A stretch of 5,412 nt of DNA from JBDKGV01 sp039798005 (GCA_039798005.1 JBDKGV010000235.1:1-5412), one strand, 5' to 3'. Positions 1-5,412 are shown, numbered from the stretch's first letter. Numbers and translations: made by a program. The notes: generated from the letters alone by a model not told the origin.

Positions 1-264
1 GATCGCATCCAGGCTGTAGAGCATGACCTTGCGCTGCACCTGGCGGGCACCCTCGGTTTGAACTACCGAGGATTCCTCGGCAGTTGCCTCCCGACTCAAC
101 TCGCCATCCTCATAGATGTTCTTCAAGTGCAGCCCGACATTGTCGGGGCTCACATCGAACAGTTCGGACATCTCCCGCTGGGAGAGCCAAACCGTCTGAT
201 CCTTGGCTCGCAACTTGATTTGGCTGCGCCCGTCTTCTGTGGTATAGAGGAGTACGTTGCTCAT
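1..264 (-). CDS. RhuM family protein, N-terminal part (cut by window edge)
   Basis: The first 88 residues of a protein of the virulence RhuM family (named after rhuM of Salmonella pathogenicity island 3) are visible; the rest lies beyond base 1. The start gives MSNVLLYTTEDGRSQIKL, then a helix-turn-helix-like stretch at residues 27-50 (WLSQREMSELFDVSPDNVGL) and the family hallmarks HLKNIYEDGEL (about 46-56) and VQTEGARQVQRKVMLYSLDAI (about 68-88). The ATG is preceded by GAGGGA three bases upstream, and an in-frame TGA lies at 307-309, so the start is well bounded. The biochemical role of RhuM proteins is not settled; they are often found in accessory, restriction or island contexts. The N-terminal fold suggests DNA binding, which is inference. 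It is the last gene on the minus strand here, 195 bases downstream of the FISUMP gene, with its own ribosome-binding site. No truncation other than the window edge is visible. The family call is confident; the function is not. Confidence 0.88.
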   Translation of the reverse strand, partial: MSNVLLYTTEDGRSQIKLRAKDQTVWLSQREMSELFDVSPDNVGLHLKNIYEDGELSREATAEESSVVQTEGARQVQRKVMLYSLDAI

Positions 265-459
265 GAGTCCCTCGCCACGCAACTCGTTGTTGCACCGGCT
301 AGAGCCTCAAGGCCACCTAGACCAAGCATCCAGTGATTCGTTCCCATGCCATTTCCCTTCGATGCAAGCAAGAAGGCCCAAGCCCCCCCTGAGAACCACC
401 TATCCCTCACCCCACCACCCTGACTCGAGAGGGAGCCAGCCATCACAAGAGGCTTGGCA
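265..459. other. Intergenic gap between FISUMP gene and rhuM-like gene
   Basis: These 195 bases separate the stop of the FISUMP gene from the start of the rhuM-like gene, both read on the minus strand. I find no stem followed by a T-run that would act as an intrinsic terminator, no convincing -35/-10 pair and no RNA gene. Short frames that cross it are continuations of antisense frames. Read-through from the upstream gene into the rhuM-like gene is therefore possible but not shown. Confidence 0.5.
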
Positions 460-1545
460 TCAATCCTTGAGGCAGCGGATGCTAAAACCGATCGTATTGA
501 CGTTGTTGTTGCGACCAAGAGACTCGTCGCCTGCAATGAGGTTGCGGCACCAAGCGCGCTGCGCACCAAACTCAGAAGAGCTCCAGAAGTAGGCGAGACT
601 GCCTGCGTTATTGAAGTTGCCATCAGTGCGGCGGCCACCACCGGGAAGAGCATGGAAGCCGACCGCATCGGTTCCGTTCCAAGAGACTGCTTTGAGCTTC
701 CCACCCACGTTATTCCCGATGAGGTCATCATCCAATGGCATCTCCAATGCCGTCCATTCCTCATCACTCGGCAGGTGCCACCCGCTGGGGCACGCTTTCT
801 TCGCCGCTTCCCAATCATACAATCGCCCGTACTTCTGACAATTTTCGTCCTTGTTGTCGTAGCACCAGGAATTCCCTGTGGGGTAGTTCAGGTTCTGCGC
901 CATCCAAACTTGCGAACCGATCTTCACCTTTGCGTAGGTCTTGCCATCCCTAGGGTCGCGAAGCTGATTCGGTGTCTCAACCACTCGAGCTTCGACGGGA
1001 GCAGCCGTCGGCACCGTCAACTTGCGTGGGGCGACCTTCTGCCCAAGGATGCCCGCCACCAGTTCATCGGCAAGGCCCGGCATCACCACAGGCACCACAT
1101 CCTCGATCTCGCCCTTCTGTTGCCGCCGTGCCGACCCCAAAATCTCGCCGGTCTGCACATCGACACCGCGCACAGAAAAAGTCCAAGCGGAGCCAAGCTT
1201 GCCCAACGTCCCCACCACCATGCGATTGATGGACAGCAGCTTTCCCACTTCCACGGCGCATCCGCTACCGTCGCAGGCACCGCTCTGCTGGAATCCTTGC
1301 TCCTTGAGGATCTTCTCCATCTGCGAGCGTTCCATCACCCGCACTCGGCCTGTTTTCATCAGCTCATCGGAAAGTGCTTCCGTCACCGAGGCCGAGGTCG
1401 CCTCGTCCACCCCATTTCCAGTAAGCTGCATGATCGCCACCAGTGGAACCTTGGACACTTCAATGGCCTTGGAATCGGCGGCCATGGCAGCACAGGCCAA
1501 AGCCATCAGTGCACACAAACTCAACGTCCACCGAATCGACCTCAT
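460..1545 (-). CDS. Exported CsgG-like / FISUMP domain protein
   Basis: A 361-residue exported protein. Residues 1-22 form a signal peptide (MRSIRWTLSLCALMALACAA) with a likely cleavage near AMA-AD; the LAC at 16-18 is a weak lipobox, so a lipoprotein is possible. Residues about 33-165 resemble the CsgG/LpoB-like fold, with VPLVAIMQLTGNGVDEAT, a RVRVMERSQMEKILKEQGF block, a Cys pair in GACDGSGCAVEVGKLL (91 and 96) and VDVQTGEIL. A Pro/Val/Thr-rich linker (about 170-195) leads to a complete FISUMP domain (TIGR02145 type): LRDPRDGKTYAKVKIG, SQVWMAQNLNY, KYGRLYDWEAAKKACPSGWH, YFWSSSEF and the terminal GFSIRCLKD. FISUMP domains are expanded in Fibrobacter and have no known activity; CsgG-like domains occur in outer-membrane assembly proteins. 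A longer frame opens at 1692, but it crosses the upstream terminator. The start at 1545 has GGAGG five bases upstream and begins exactly at the signal peptide. Role in envelope or surface biology is inference. Confidence 0.9.
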   Translation of the reverse strand: MRSIRWTLSLCALMALACAAMAADSKAIEVSKVPLVAIMQLTGNGVDEATSASVTEALSDELMKTGRVRVMERSQMEKILKEQGFQQSGACDGSGCAVEVGKLLSINRMVVGTLGKLGSAWTFSVRGVDVQTGEILGSARRQQKGEIEDVVPVVMPGLADELVAGILGQKVAPRKLTVPTAAPVEARVVETPNQLRDPRDGKTYAKVKIGSQVWMAQNLNYPTGNSWCYDNKDENCQKYGRLYDWEAAKKACPSGWHLPSDEEWTALEMPLDDDLIGNNVGGKLKAVSWNGTDAVGFHALPGGGRRTDGNFNNAGSLAYFWSSSEFGAQRAWCRNLIAGDESLGRNNNVNTIGFSIRCLKD

Positions 1546-1550
1546 GCCAG

Positions 1551-1555
1551 CCTCC
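1551..1555 (-). promoter_or_regulatory. Ribosome-binding site deciding the FISUMP gene start
   Basis: GGAGG on the minus strand, five bases before the ATG at 1545. It supports this start over the in-frame ATG at 1692, which would add 49 non-signal-like residues encoded across the terminator of the preceding gene. Confidence 0.85.
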
Positions 1556-1578
1556 AAAACGCGCAGTTCTTGGAGGAA

Positions 1579-1584
1579 AAGGTA
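1579..1584 (-). promoter_or_regulatory. Candidate -10 element for the FISUMP gene
   Basis: TACCTT on the minus strand matches four of six positions of the TATAAT consensus. It would start transcription near 1572 and give a leader of roughly 27 bases. It lies after the preceding gene's terminator, where a promoter is needed. No good -35 hexamer is found 17 bases upstream, so the call is weak. The same GCTACCTTT string occurs before the tRNA gene. Confidence 0.3.
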
Positions 1585-1626
1585 GCTCTTGGCATGCAAA
1601 CCGGTTTTCCCTCCACACCTGAAATG

Positions 1627-1653
1627 AAAAACCCCGCAGCAAGCTGCGAGGTT
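1627..1653 (-). terminator. Intrinsic terminator of the GH8 gene
   Basis: On the minus strand the sequence reads AACCTCGCAGC, TT, GCTGCGGGGTT and then completes a run of five T. The RNA forms an 11-pair stem (or ten pairs closed by a CUUG tetraloop), with one U-G wobble, followed by the U-tract. Read on the plus strand the same position is a C-A mismatch and no T-run follows, so the element is directional. It lies about 110 bases past the GH8 stop codon and before the FISUMP gene, separating the two transcription units. Confidence 0.88.
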
Positions 1654-1671
1654 GATCCTTGGTCGGCGATT

Positions 1672-1708
1672 TCGGGGCTTTGATGCAAGCATCGAGACAT
1701 CAGCCCGA
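1672..1708 (-). other. Nested hairpin in the 3' untranslated region of the GH8 transcript
   Basis: On the minus strand an outer stem pairs TCGGGCT (1708-1702) with AGCCCCGA (1679-1672), leaving one bulged C. Inside it is a perfect GATGC-TT-GCATC hairpin (1693-1682). An alternative fold pairs the GATG just inside the outer arm with CATC. The element sits between the GH8 stop and the terminator hairpin. Stabilising the mRNA 3' end or protecting it from exonucleases is plausible but inferred. It has no T-run of its own. Confidence 0.5.
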
Positions 1709-1764
1709 TGAGGGATTCACTCAATGACTTGAAGAATCAAGCAAAGTTGTTTCGTTCAGTCGCT

Positions 1765-3717
1765 TCAGGGCACCAGGATGGTGCGGCTGCCGGCCTTGCC
1801 CATGTCCACGATCCAAACGCCTGCACCGGGAACTTGGAGGGTCGCCGATCCGGCCACCAGCTCACGGCGATCGATCACCTGTCCGCGCACGTCGAGCAAT
1901 CGAGCCATCCCCTGCCCTTCCACGCGGACGGTGCGGTCCTTCAAGGTCGTGCGGAAGTCCGCACCCTTGGCGATGGCCTGGATGCCGGTTCCGCCCTCGA
2001 GACCCGGGCTGCCCCAGATCTTGAACTTGCCCGAGACGTGCAGGAGGTTGAGCATCTGCACCATGCCGTTGTAGTAGCGGTAGGTGCCCGTGGAGGTCGG
2101 GGTCTTCCAGAGGTCGCTTACGAAGCTCCAGTCGCTGGCGCGGTCGGAGGCCAGTACGGCAGCGGCGTTGGAGGCCAAGAGGCTGGTTGCACCGTAGGTC
2201 ACGTCCGCGACGCCCTCCAAGCTGTACTGGGCCTTGTAGGCGCCTTGGCCTGCGAAGAAGGCCAGTTCCTTCTTGACCAGGCTCATCGCGCCGGCGTCAT
2301 CCATGAACCAAGCCCAGCTGAAGCCGATGTTGGAACCCACGCGGTGCGCATCGGAGGAGAACTTGTGCGAATTGGCGTTGAAGTCGGTGGACTTGGGAGC
2401 GCCATCGAAAGTGCAGTAGTCGGGGAAGAGGCCGGTCGTGGCATGCGAGGCGCGCTTCAGAAGCGCCCAGGAGGTATCGGCCATCTCCGCGTAGAAGCCG
2501 TTCTTGCGGTCCTTGGCGAAGGCGTCCCACACGCGGTAGAATCCCGGCAGATGATAGGACGGATCGGAGTACGGATCGCTGACCTGGGCCGGGCTGAACA
2601 GGATCTGCTTGCGCGTCGGGTGGATCAGCGGAAGCATGGAGGCCGAACCCGTCTTGGTGATGTACCCAAGGAGACTGTCTGCTTGCTCCTGGTAGTTGTA
2701 GATGCCCGTGCCGTTGCCCCACCGCTTGGCGGCGAAGAACAGGGAGGTGACGAAATACTCCTCGCCATCCGGGGCCGGGTTGTAGTCCTTGGGCGTATAG
2801 GGAGGCGTGGTCGAGACCTTCCAGGCGAAGTAGCCTTGGAGATCGCCCGATTTCTGCTGCATGTGGGTCTTGGCGAACTTCCACATCTTGTCGAAGAGAT
2901 CCTTGCGATTGAGTTGCACGGCCACCATCATGCCATAGCTCTGGCCTTCGGTGAGCACGTAGTCGGTCGCGTCGATGAAGCCCATCCCGGTGTCGGTGGG
3001 AGCCAAGCGGAAGAGCCGTTCGGTGGCGCTGTCACCGGTCAGGAACAGCTGCGAGAAGGCGGCATTCACTTTCGCGTCGATCGCCTCATCGGCATACCCC
3101 AGTTCCTTGAAGAGGTTGCGGTACTGGCCCGTGCTCCAAGCCCCCTTCGCGGGTTGTGTCATCGTGGTTGGCAAGGTGGAAGGCACGGTGTCCAGCACGA
3201 AGTCGTCGAAGTGGTACGTGCCCTTCTCGGCACCGACATACAGGTTGAGCCGCAGCGAATCGACGCCGGTGGCCGGAGAGGTGTACCAGACCTCGTATTG
3301 CTTCCAAGTGGTGGAAAGTCCGAAGTCCCAGCCGGTGAGGTACTTGTAGTTGCCGGCTTTGCCCAAGCCTGCGGACACGGCAAGCTTGCGGGAGGCATCG
3401 GCCTTGCCCCAGAAGGTCATGTGGTAAACCTTGCCCTTCTCGGCCTTCCACGACTGCGGCGGCTGGAGCTGGACATCCCAGTTGTTGCCATTGACCCCGG
3501 AGACCGTGATCGCCGCGCCTTGCGTGCCTTCGTGGGCGGCTTCAGGAGCCACGTCGATCAAGGCCTCGGGAGTCCCAGTCGTGGTGGTGTTGCTGCTGTT
3601 CACGTACAGCGTCCAACGGACGGTTCCCGATTCGAAGCCGGGATTGGGCAGATAGTTCAAGGCTGCCGAAAAGCTCATGGCGCTCAAAGCGGCCACAAGC
3701 GTAAAAATGCGACGCAT
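1765..3717 (-). CDS. Secreted GH8 glycoside hydrolase with N-terminal CBM and T9SS-like tail
   Basis: A 650-residue extracellular enzyme. Residues 1-19 are a signal peptide (MRRIFTLVAALSAMSFSAA). Residues about 20-177 form a jelly-roll carbohydrate-binding module of the CBM4_9 type, opening with NYLPNPGFESGTVRW and closing with GTYHFDDFVLDT. Residues about 190-570 are a family 8 catalytic domain: YVLTEGQSYGMMVAVQ carries the likely general acid Glu258, then NPAPDGEEYFVTSLFFAAKRWG (about 313-334), SDPSYHLPGFYRVWDAF (384-400), and SSDAHRVGSNIG with the likely base Asp456. GH8 members invert at beta-1,4 links in xylan, xylo-oligosaccharide, cellulose, lichenan or chitosan. The APDGEEYF and DAHRV-NIG pattern looks closest to the reducing-end exo-oligoxylanase/xylanase group, so xylan-type substrate is my preference, not proof. 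Residues about 583-650 (ARLLDVRGQVIDRREL ... GVWIVDMGKAGSRTILVP) resemble a type A sorting domain of the type IX secretion system. The start has AGGAG five bases upstream and opens the signal peptide; a longer frame from 3813 adds 32 charged residues and is rejected. Confidence 0.92.
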   Translation of the reverse strand: MRRIFTLVAALSAMSFSAALNYLPNPGFESGTVRWTLYVNSSNTTTTGTPEALIDVAPEAAHEGTQGAAITVSGVNGNNWDVQLQPPQSWKAEKGKVYHMTFWGKADASRKLAVSAGLGKAGNYKYLTGWDFGLSTTWKQYEVWYTSPATGVDSLRLNLYVGAEKGTYHFDDFVLDTVPSTLPTTMTQPAKGAWSTGQYRNLFKELGYADEAIDAKVNAAFSQLFLTGDSATERLFRLAPTDTGMGFIDATDYVLTEGQSYGMMVAVQLNRKDLFDKMWKFAKTHMQQKSGDLQGYFAWKVSTTPPYTPKDYNPAPDGEEYFVTSLFFAAKRWGNGTGIYNYQEQADSLLGYITKTGSASMLPLIHPTRKQILFSPAQVSDPYSDPSYHLPGFYRVWDAFAKDRKNGFYAEMADTSWALLKRASHATTGLFPDYCTFDGAPKSTDFNANSHKFSSDAHRVGSNIGFSWAWFMDDAGAMSLVKKELAFFAGQGAYKAQYSLEGVADVTYGATSLLASNAAAVLASDRASDWSFVSDLWKTPTSTGTYRYYNGMVQMLNLLHVSGKFKIWGSPGLEGGTGIQAIAKGADFRTTLKDRTVRVEGQGMARLLDVRGQVIDRRELVAGSATLQVPGAGVWIVDMGKAGSRTILVP

Positions 3718-3722
3718 GGATT

Positions 3723-3727
3723 CTCCT
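3723..3727 (-). promoter_or_regulatory. Ribosome-binding site deciding the GH8 start
   Basis: AGGAG on the minus strand with a five-base spacer before the ATG at 3717. The upstream in-frame ATG at 3813 has no comparable site and would bury the signal peptide behind a charged extension. Confidence 0.85.
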
Positions 3728-3753
3728 CGATAGGCAATGGATTGGACCCCTTC

Positions 3754-3759
3754 AGGATA
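3754..3759 (-). promoter_or_regulatory. Candidate -10 element for the GH8 gene
   Basis: TATCCT on the minus strand matches four of six consensus positions and would start transcription near 3747, leaving a leader of about 30 bases with the ribosome-binding site inside it. The hexamer at the -35 distance (CTGCAG) is poor, but the AT-rich patch just beyond it (3783-3806) could act as an UP-like element or activator site. The assignment is tentative. Confidence 0.3.
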
Positions 3760-3782
3760 CTCACGAGCCACGCCCTCTGCAG

Positions 3783-3814
3783 GATTTTTCCTCGATTTTT
3801 GTCGAAAAGACAAA
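3783..3814. repeat. AT-rich patch with direct and inverted repeats upstream of GH8
   Basis: GATTTTT occurs twice (3783-3789 and 3794-3800), 11 bases apart, which is about one helical turn. Overlapping the second copy is an inverted repeat, TTTGTC-GAAAA-GACAAA (3798-3814). This stands out from the GC-rich surroundings and lies about 65-100 bases upstream of the GH8 start, where an operator or UP-like element would be expected. No known regulator binding site is recognised. Confidence 0.4.
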
Positions 3815-3872
3815 GGCGCGCCCGCCCTCGTGAAGTGGTACGAATCGCATGCCGTCCGCTACGCTCCCGAAG

Positions 3873-3881
3873 TGCTACCTT
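3873..3881 (+). promoter_or_regulatory. Candidate extended -10 promoter for the tRNA gene
   Basis: TGC-TACCTT fits the extended -10 pattern TGn-TAnnnT and would start transcription near 3888, giving a precursor with a 5' leader of about 18 bases for RNase P to remove. The -35 position is not recognisable, which an extended -10 can tolerate. Weak evidence on its own. Confidence 0.3.
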
Positions 3882-3905
3882 TCCCGCCTCACAAGCCTTT
3901 GTGAA

Positions 3906-3979
3906 GGGCCCTTAGCTCAGTTGGTTAGAGCACGCGACTCATAATCGCTTGGTCCCCGGTTCAAGCCCGGGAGGGCCCA
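3906..3979 (+). tRNA. tRNA-Ile2 (CAT anticodon, lysidine type, reads AUA)
   Basis: A full cloverleaf of 74 bases without encoded CCA. The acceptor stem pairs GGGCCCT with AGGGCCC, with discriminator A at 3979. The D arm is GCTC...GAGC, the anticodon loop CTCATAA has CAT at 3940-3942, and the T arm is CCCGG-TTCAAGC-CCGGG. A CAT anticodon can mean elongator Met, initiator or Ile2. The string GCGACTCATAATCGCTTGGT across the anticodon arm and variable loop, together with TTAGCTCAG, matches my memory of E. coli ileX closely and differs from E. coli elongator Met tRNA. C4-G69 and C5-G68, reported as recognition pairs for the lysidine synthase TilS, are present. An initiator is unlikely because the three G-C pairs above the anticodon are absent and position 1 is paired. 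TilS would convert C34 to lysidine so that the tRNA reads AUA. Oddity: 27-43 is a C-U mismatch. The gene lies 52 bases before aspA on the same strand, with no terminator seen between. Confidence 0.85.
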
Positions 3980-3995
3980 TTCCCATTCCCCTCGT

Positions 3996-4024
3996 TTGAC
4001 TTTGCACCGACTTTCGGGTATCGT
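3996..4024 (+). promoter_or_regulatory. Promoter candidate for aspA, possibly leaderless
   Basis: TTGACT (3996-4001, five of six matches to the -35 consensus) and TATCGT (4019-4024, four of six to the -10 consensus) are separated by exactly 17 bases. Transcription would begin about seven bases after the -10, near 4031, right at the ATG of aspA (4032). No Shine-Dalgarno-like sequence is seen before that ATG, which is consistent with a leaderless message. Confidence 0.55.
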
Positions 4025-4031
4025 GTCGTGC

Positions 4032-5412
4032 ATGATCTCCAACATCAGCTCCCAGCACCCCACCCGCCGTGAACACGACCTGCTTGGAGACCGGGACATT
4101 CCCGCCGAAAGCTACTGGGGCGTGCATACGCTGAGGGCGTTGGAGAACTTCCCCATCTCGGGCGTTCCCATCAGCCTCTACCCGGAACTGATCAACGCCT
4201 TGGCGTGCGTGAAGCAGGCGGCGGCCTTGGCCAATCAGGAACTGGGAATCCTGGACGACACCCGCACCGGTGCCATCGTGCGGGCCTGCCAGGAGATCCG
4301 GGAAGGCAAGTGGCACGAGCAGTTCGTGGTGGACATCATCCAAGGCGGCGCGGGCACCAGCACCAACATGAACGCAAACGAGGTGATCGCCAACCGCGCC
4401 CTGGAAATCCTGGGACACGCCAAGGGCGACTACGCGCACCTGCACCCGATGGACCATGTGAACCTGAGCCAAAGCACCAACGACGCCTACCCCACCGCGC
4501 TCAAGGTCGCCCTCCACTTCCTGATCGTGCGCCTCGTGAAGGAGATGGGAGAGCTCCAAGGCTCCTTCGCGCGAAAGGCCGTGGAGTTCAAGGGCCTTGT
4601 GAAGATGGGGCGCACCCAATTGCAAGACGCGGTCCCGATGACTTTGGGCCAGGAGTTCCACGCCTGGGCCACCATGCTGGGAGAGGACCGCTCCCGTCTG
4701 GAGGAGGCGGGCACCCTTGCCCACGAGATCAACCTGGGCGCCACCGCGATCGGCACCGGCATCAACGCCGATCCGGAGTACGCCGAGACCGTGCGCCGTT
4801 TTCTGTCGGACATCATCGGGGTCGAGCTCATCACCTCGCCCGACCTCATCGAGGCCACCCAGGATGCGGGAGCCTTCGTGCAGCTTTCGGGCGTGCTCAA
4901 GCGCACCGCCGTGAAGCTTTCCAAGACCTGCAACGACCTGCGCCTGCTGTCGAGCGGTCCGCGCACGGGTCTTGGGGAGATCAACCTGCCGCCGGTGCAG
5001 GCCGGCTCGAGCATCATGCCGGGCAAGGTCAATCCGGTGATCCCGGAGGTCGTGAACCAGATCGCCTTCGTGGTGATCGGAAACGACGTGACGGTGACCT
5101 TCGCCGCCGAAGGGGGGCAATTGCAGCTCAACGCCTTCGAGCCGGTGATCGCACGCTGCCTGTTCCAGAACCTGACCTACCTGGCCTCCGGTTGCCGGAC
5201 CCTGCGGGAGCGCTGCGTCGATGGCATCACAGCAAACGAGGAGCAACTGAGGATCAATGTGGAGAATTCGGTCGGGATTGCGACCGCGCTCAATCCGCAC
5301 CTGGGATACGCCAAGGCCACCGCCATCGCCCAAGAAGCGCACCGCACCGGCCGCCGCGTGCGCGACCTCGTGCTGGAGCAGGGACTCATGGCGCCGGAAC
5401 AACTGGATGCGA
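4032..5412 (+). CDS. aspA: Aspartate ammonia-lyase (3' end cut by window)
   Basis: Aspartase reversibly splits L-aspartate into fumarate and ammonia in the cytoplasm, working as a homotetramer of the fumarase/aspartase superfamily. The window shows 460 residues; the family is about 470-480, so only the last few are missing. Signatures in order: EHDLLGDRDIPAESYWGVHT and LRALENFPISG (14-44), GAGTSTNMNANEV (106-118), NLSQSTNDAYPT (144-155), GRTQLQDAVPMTLGQEF (193-209) and GSSIMPGKVNP (325-335), which contains the catalytic-loop serine, probably Ser326. Gln196 in GRTQLQDA, where class II fumarases have His, and the block NDVTVTFAAEGGQLQLNAFEP (351-371) point to aspartase rather than fumarase. The ATG at 4032 gives an N-terminus slightly longer than that of E. 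coli AspA. No ribosome-binding site precedes it; the frame stays open further upstream, but only weak TTG/GTG starts are available. It follows the tRNA on the same strand but appears to have its own promoter. Confidence 0.95.
   Translation, partial: MISNISSQHPTRREHDLLGDRDIPAESYWGVHTLRALENFPISGVPISLYPELINALACVKQAAALANQELGILDDTRTGAIVRACQEIREGKWHEQFVVDIIQGGAGTSTNMNANEVIANRALEILGHAKGDYAHLHPMDHVNLSQSTNDAYPTALKVALHFLIVRLVKEMGELQGSFARKAVEFKGLVKMGRTQLQDAVPMTLGQEFHAWATMLGEDRSRLEEAGTLAHEINLGATAIGTGINADPEYAETVRRFLSDIIGVELITSPDLIEATQDAGAFVQLSGVLKRTAVKLSKTCNDLRLLSSGPRTGLGEINLPPVQAGSSIMPGKVNPVIPEVVNQIAFVVIGNDVTVTFAAEGGQLQLNAFEPVIARCLFQNLTYLASGCRTLRERCVDGITANEEQLRINVENSVGIATALNPHLGYAKATAIAQEAHRTGRRVRDLVLEQGLMAPEQLDA

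Noticed and set aside
58..336. 92-residue plus-strand frame over the rhuM-like gene
   Set aside because: Mirror register of the RhuM codons, which match a known family; the antisense protein does not.
361..370. GATGCAAGCA found both at about 361 and at about 1682
   Set aside because: A ten-base match with no extended similarity on either side; easily chance in this much sequence, and not a credible repeat family.
454..1683. 409-residue plus-strand open frame antisense to the FISUMP gene
   Set aside because: It is in the same mirror register as the sense codons and is explained by the same codon avoidance. No domain or plausible start is seen, and it crosses the terminator hairpin.
1546..1692. 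Upstream in-frame extension of the FISUMP gene to the ATG at 1692
   Set aside because: The extra 49 residues would be encoded across the GH8 terminator, would bury a good signal peptide and lack a ribosome-binding site as good as GGAGG at 1551-1555.
1708..3915. 735-residue plus-strand open frame antisense to the GH8 gene
   Set aside because: Its codons are the exact reverse complements of the GH8 codons. It stays open because the sense gene avoids TTA, CTA and TCA codons, as expected at high GC. The protein is low-complexity Gly/Val/Arg-rich with no recognisable domain, and the sense gene has clear GH8 motifs.
3906..3979. tRNA as an integration attachment site
   Set aside because: No second copy of the tRNA 3' end, no integrase gene and no mobile element boundary appear in the window.
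3939..5402. 487-residue minus-strand open frame antisense to aspA and running into the tRNA
   Set aside because: Mirror register of aspA; His/Gly/Val-rich with no family resemblance, and it ends inside the tRNA gene.

Overview
The window reads as ordinary chromosomal DNA from a GC-rich member of the phylum Fibrobacterota. The evidence is a FISUMP domain (the Fibrobacter succinogenes major paralogous domain), a secreted family 8 glycoside hydrolase with an N-terminal carbohydrate-binding module, and a C-terminal tail resembling the type IX secretion sorting domain of the Fibrobacterota/Bacteroidota lineage. Codon use is strongly GC-biased. F. succinogenes itself is less GC-rich as far as I recall, so a non-rumen relative is my inference.

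Layout: 1-264 (minus) is the N-terminal part of a RhuM-family protein cut by the window edge. 265-459 is a 195-base gap with no terminator or promoter I can defend. 460-1545 (minus) encodes an exported CsgG-like plus FISUMP protein. 1546-1764 holds that gene's leader, a strong minus-strand intrinsic terminator and a nested hairpin; the last two belong to the 3' end of the next gene. 1765-3717 (minus) encodes the secreted GH8 enzyme. 3718-3905 is a divergent intergenic region with an AT-rich patch of small repeats and two weak promoter candidates. 3906-3979 (plus) is a tRNA with a CAT anticodon whose body matches tRNA-Ile2 (AUA decoding) rather than methionine tRNA. 4032 to the right edge (plus) is aspartate ammonia-lyase, nearly complete.

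The three minus-strand genes are separate transcription units as far as can be seen, because a terminator isolates GH8 from the FISUMP gene. There is no obvious shared pathway. GH8 fits extracellular breakdown of plant polysaccharide, probably xylan or xylo-oligosaccharide; the FISUMP protein is an envelope or exported protein of unknown role; aspA feeds fumarate/ammonia metabolism; RhuM proteins are accessory genes often found near mobile or defence loci. I do not see a novel multi-gene system. The most useful second looks are the possible leaderless aspA transcript, the tRNA identity, the CsgG/FISUMP architecture and the structured 3' end of the GH8 transcript. The very long antisense open frames over every gene are explained by codon bias and are not reported as genes.
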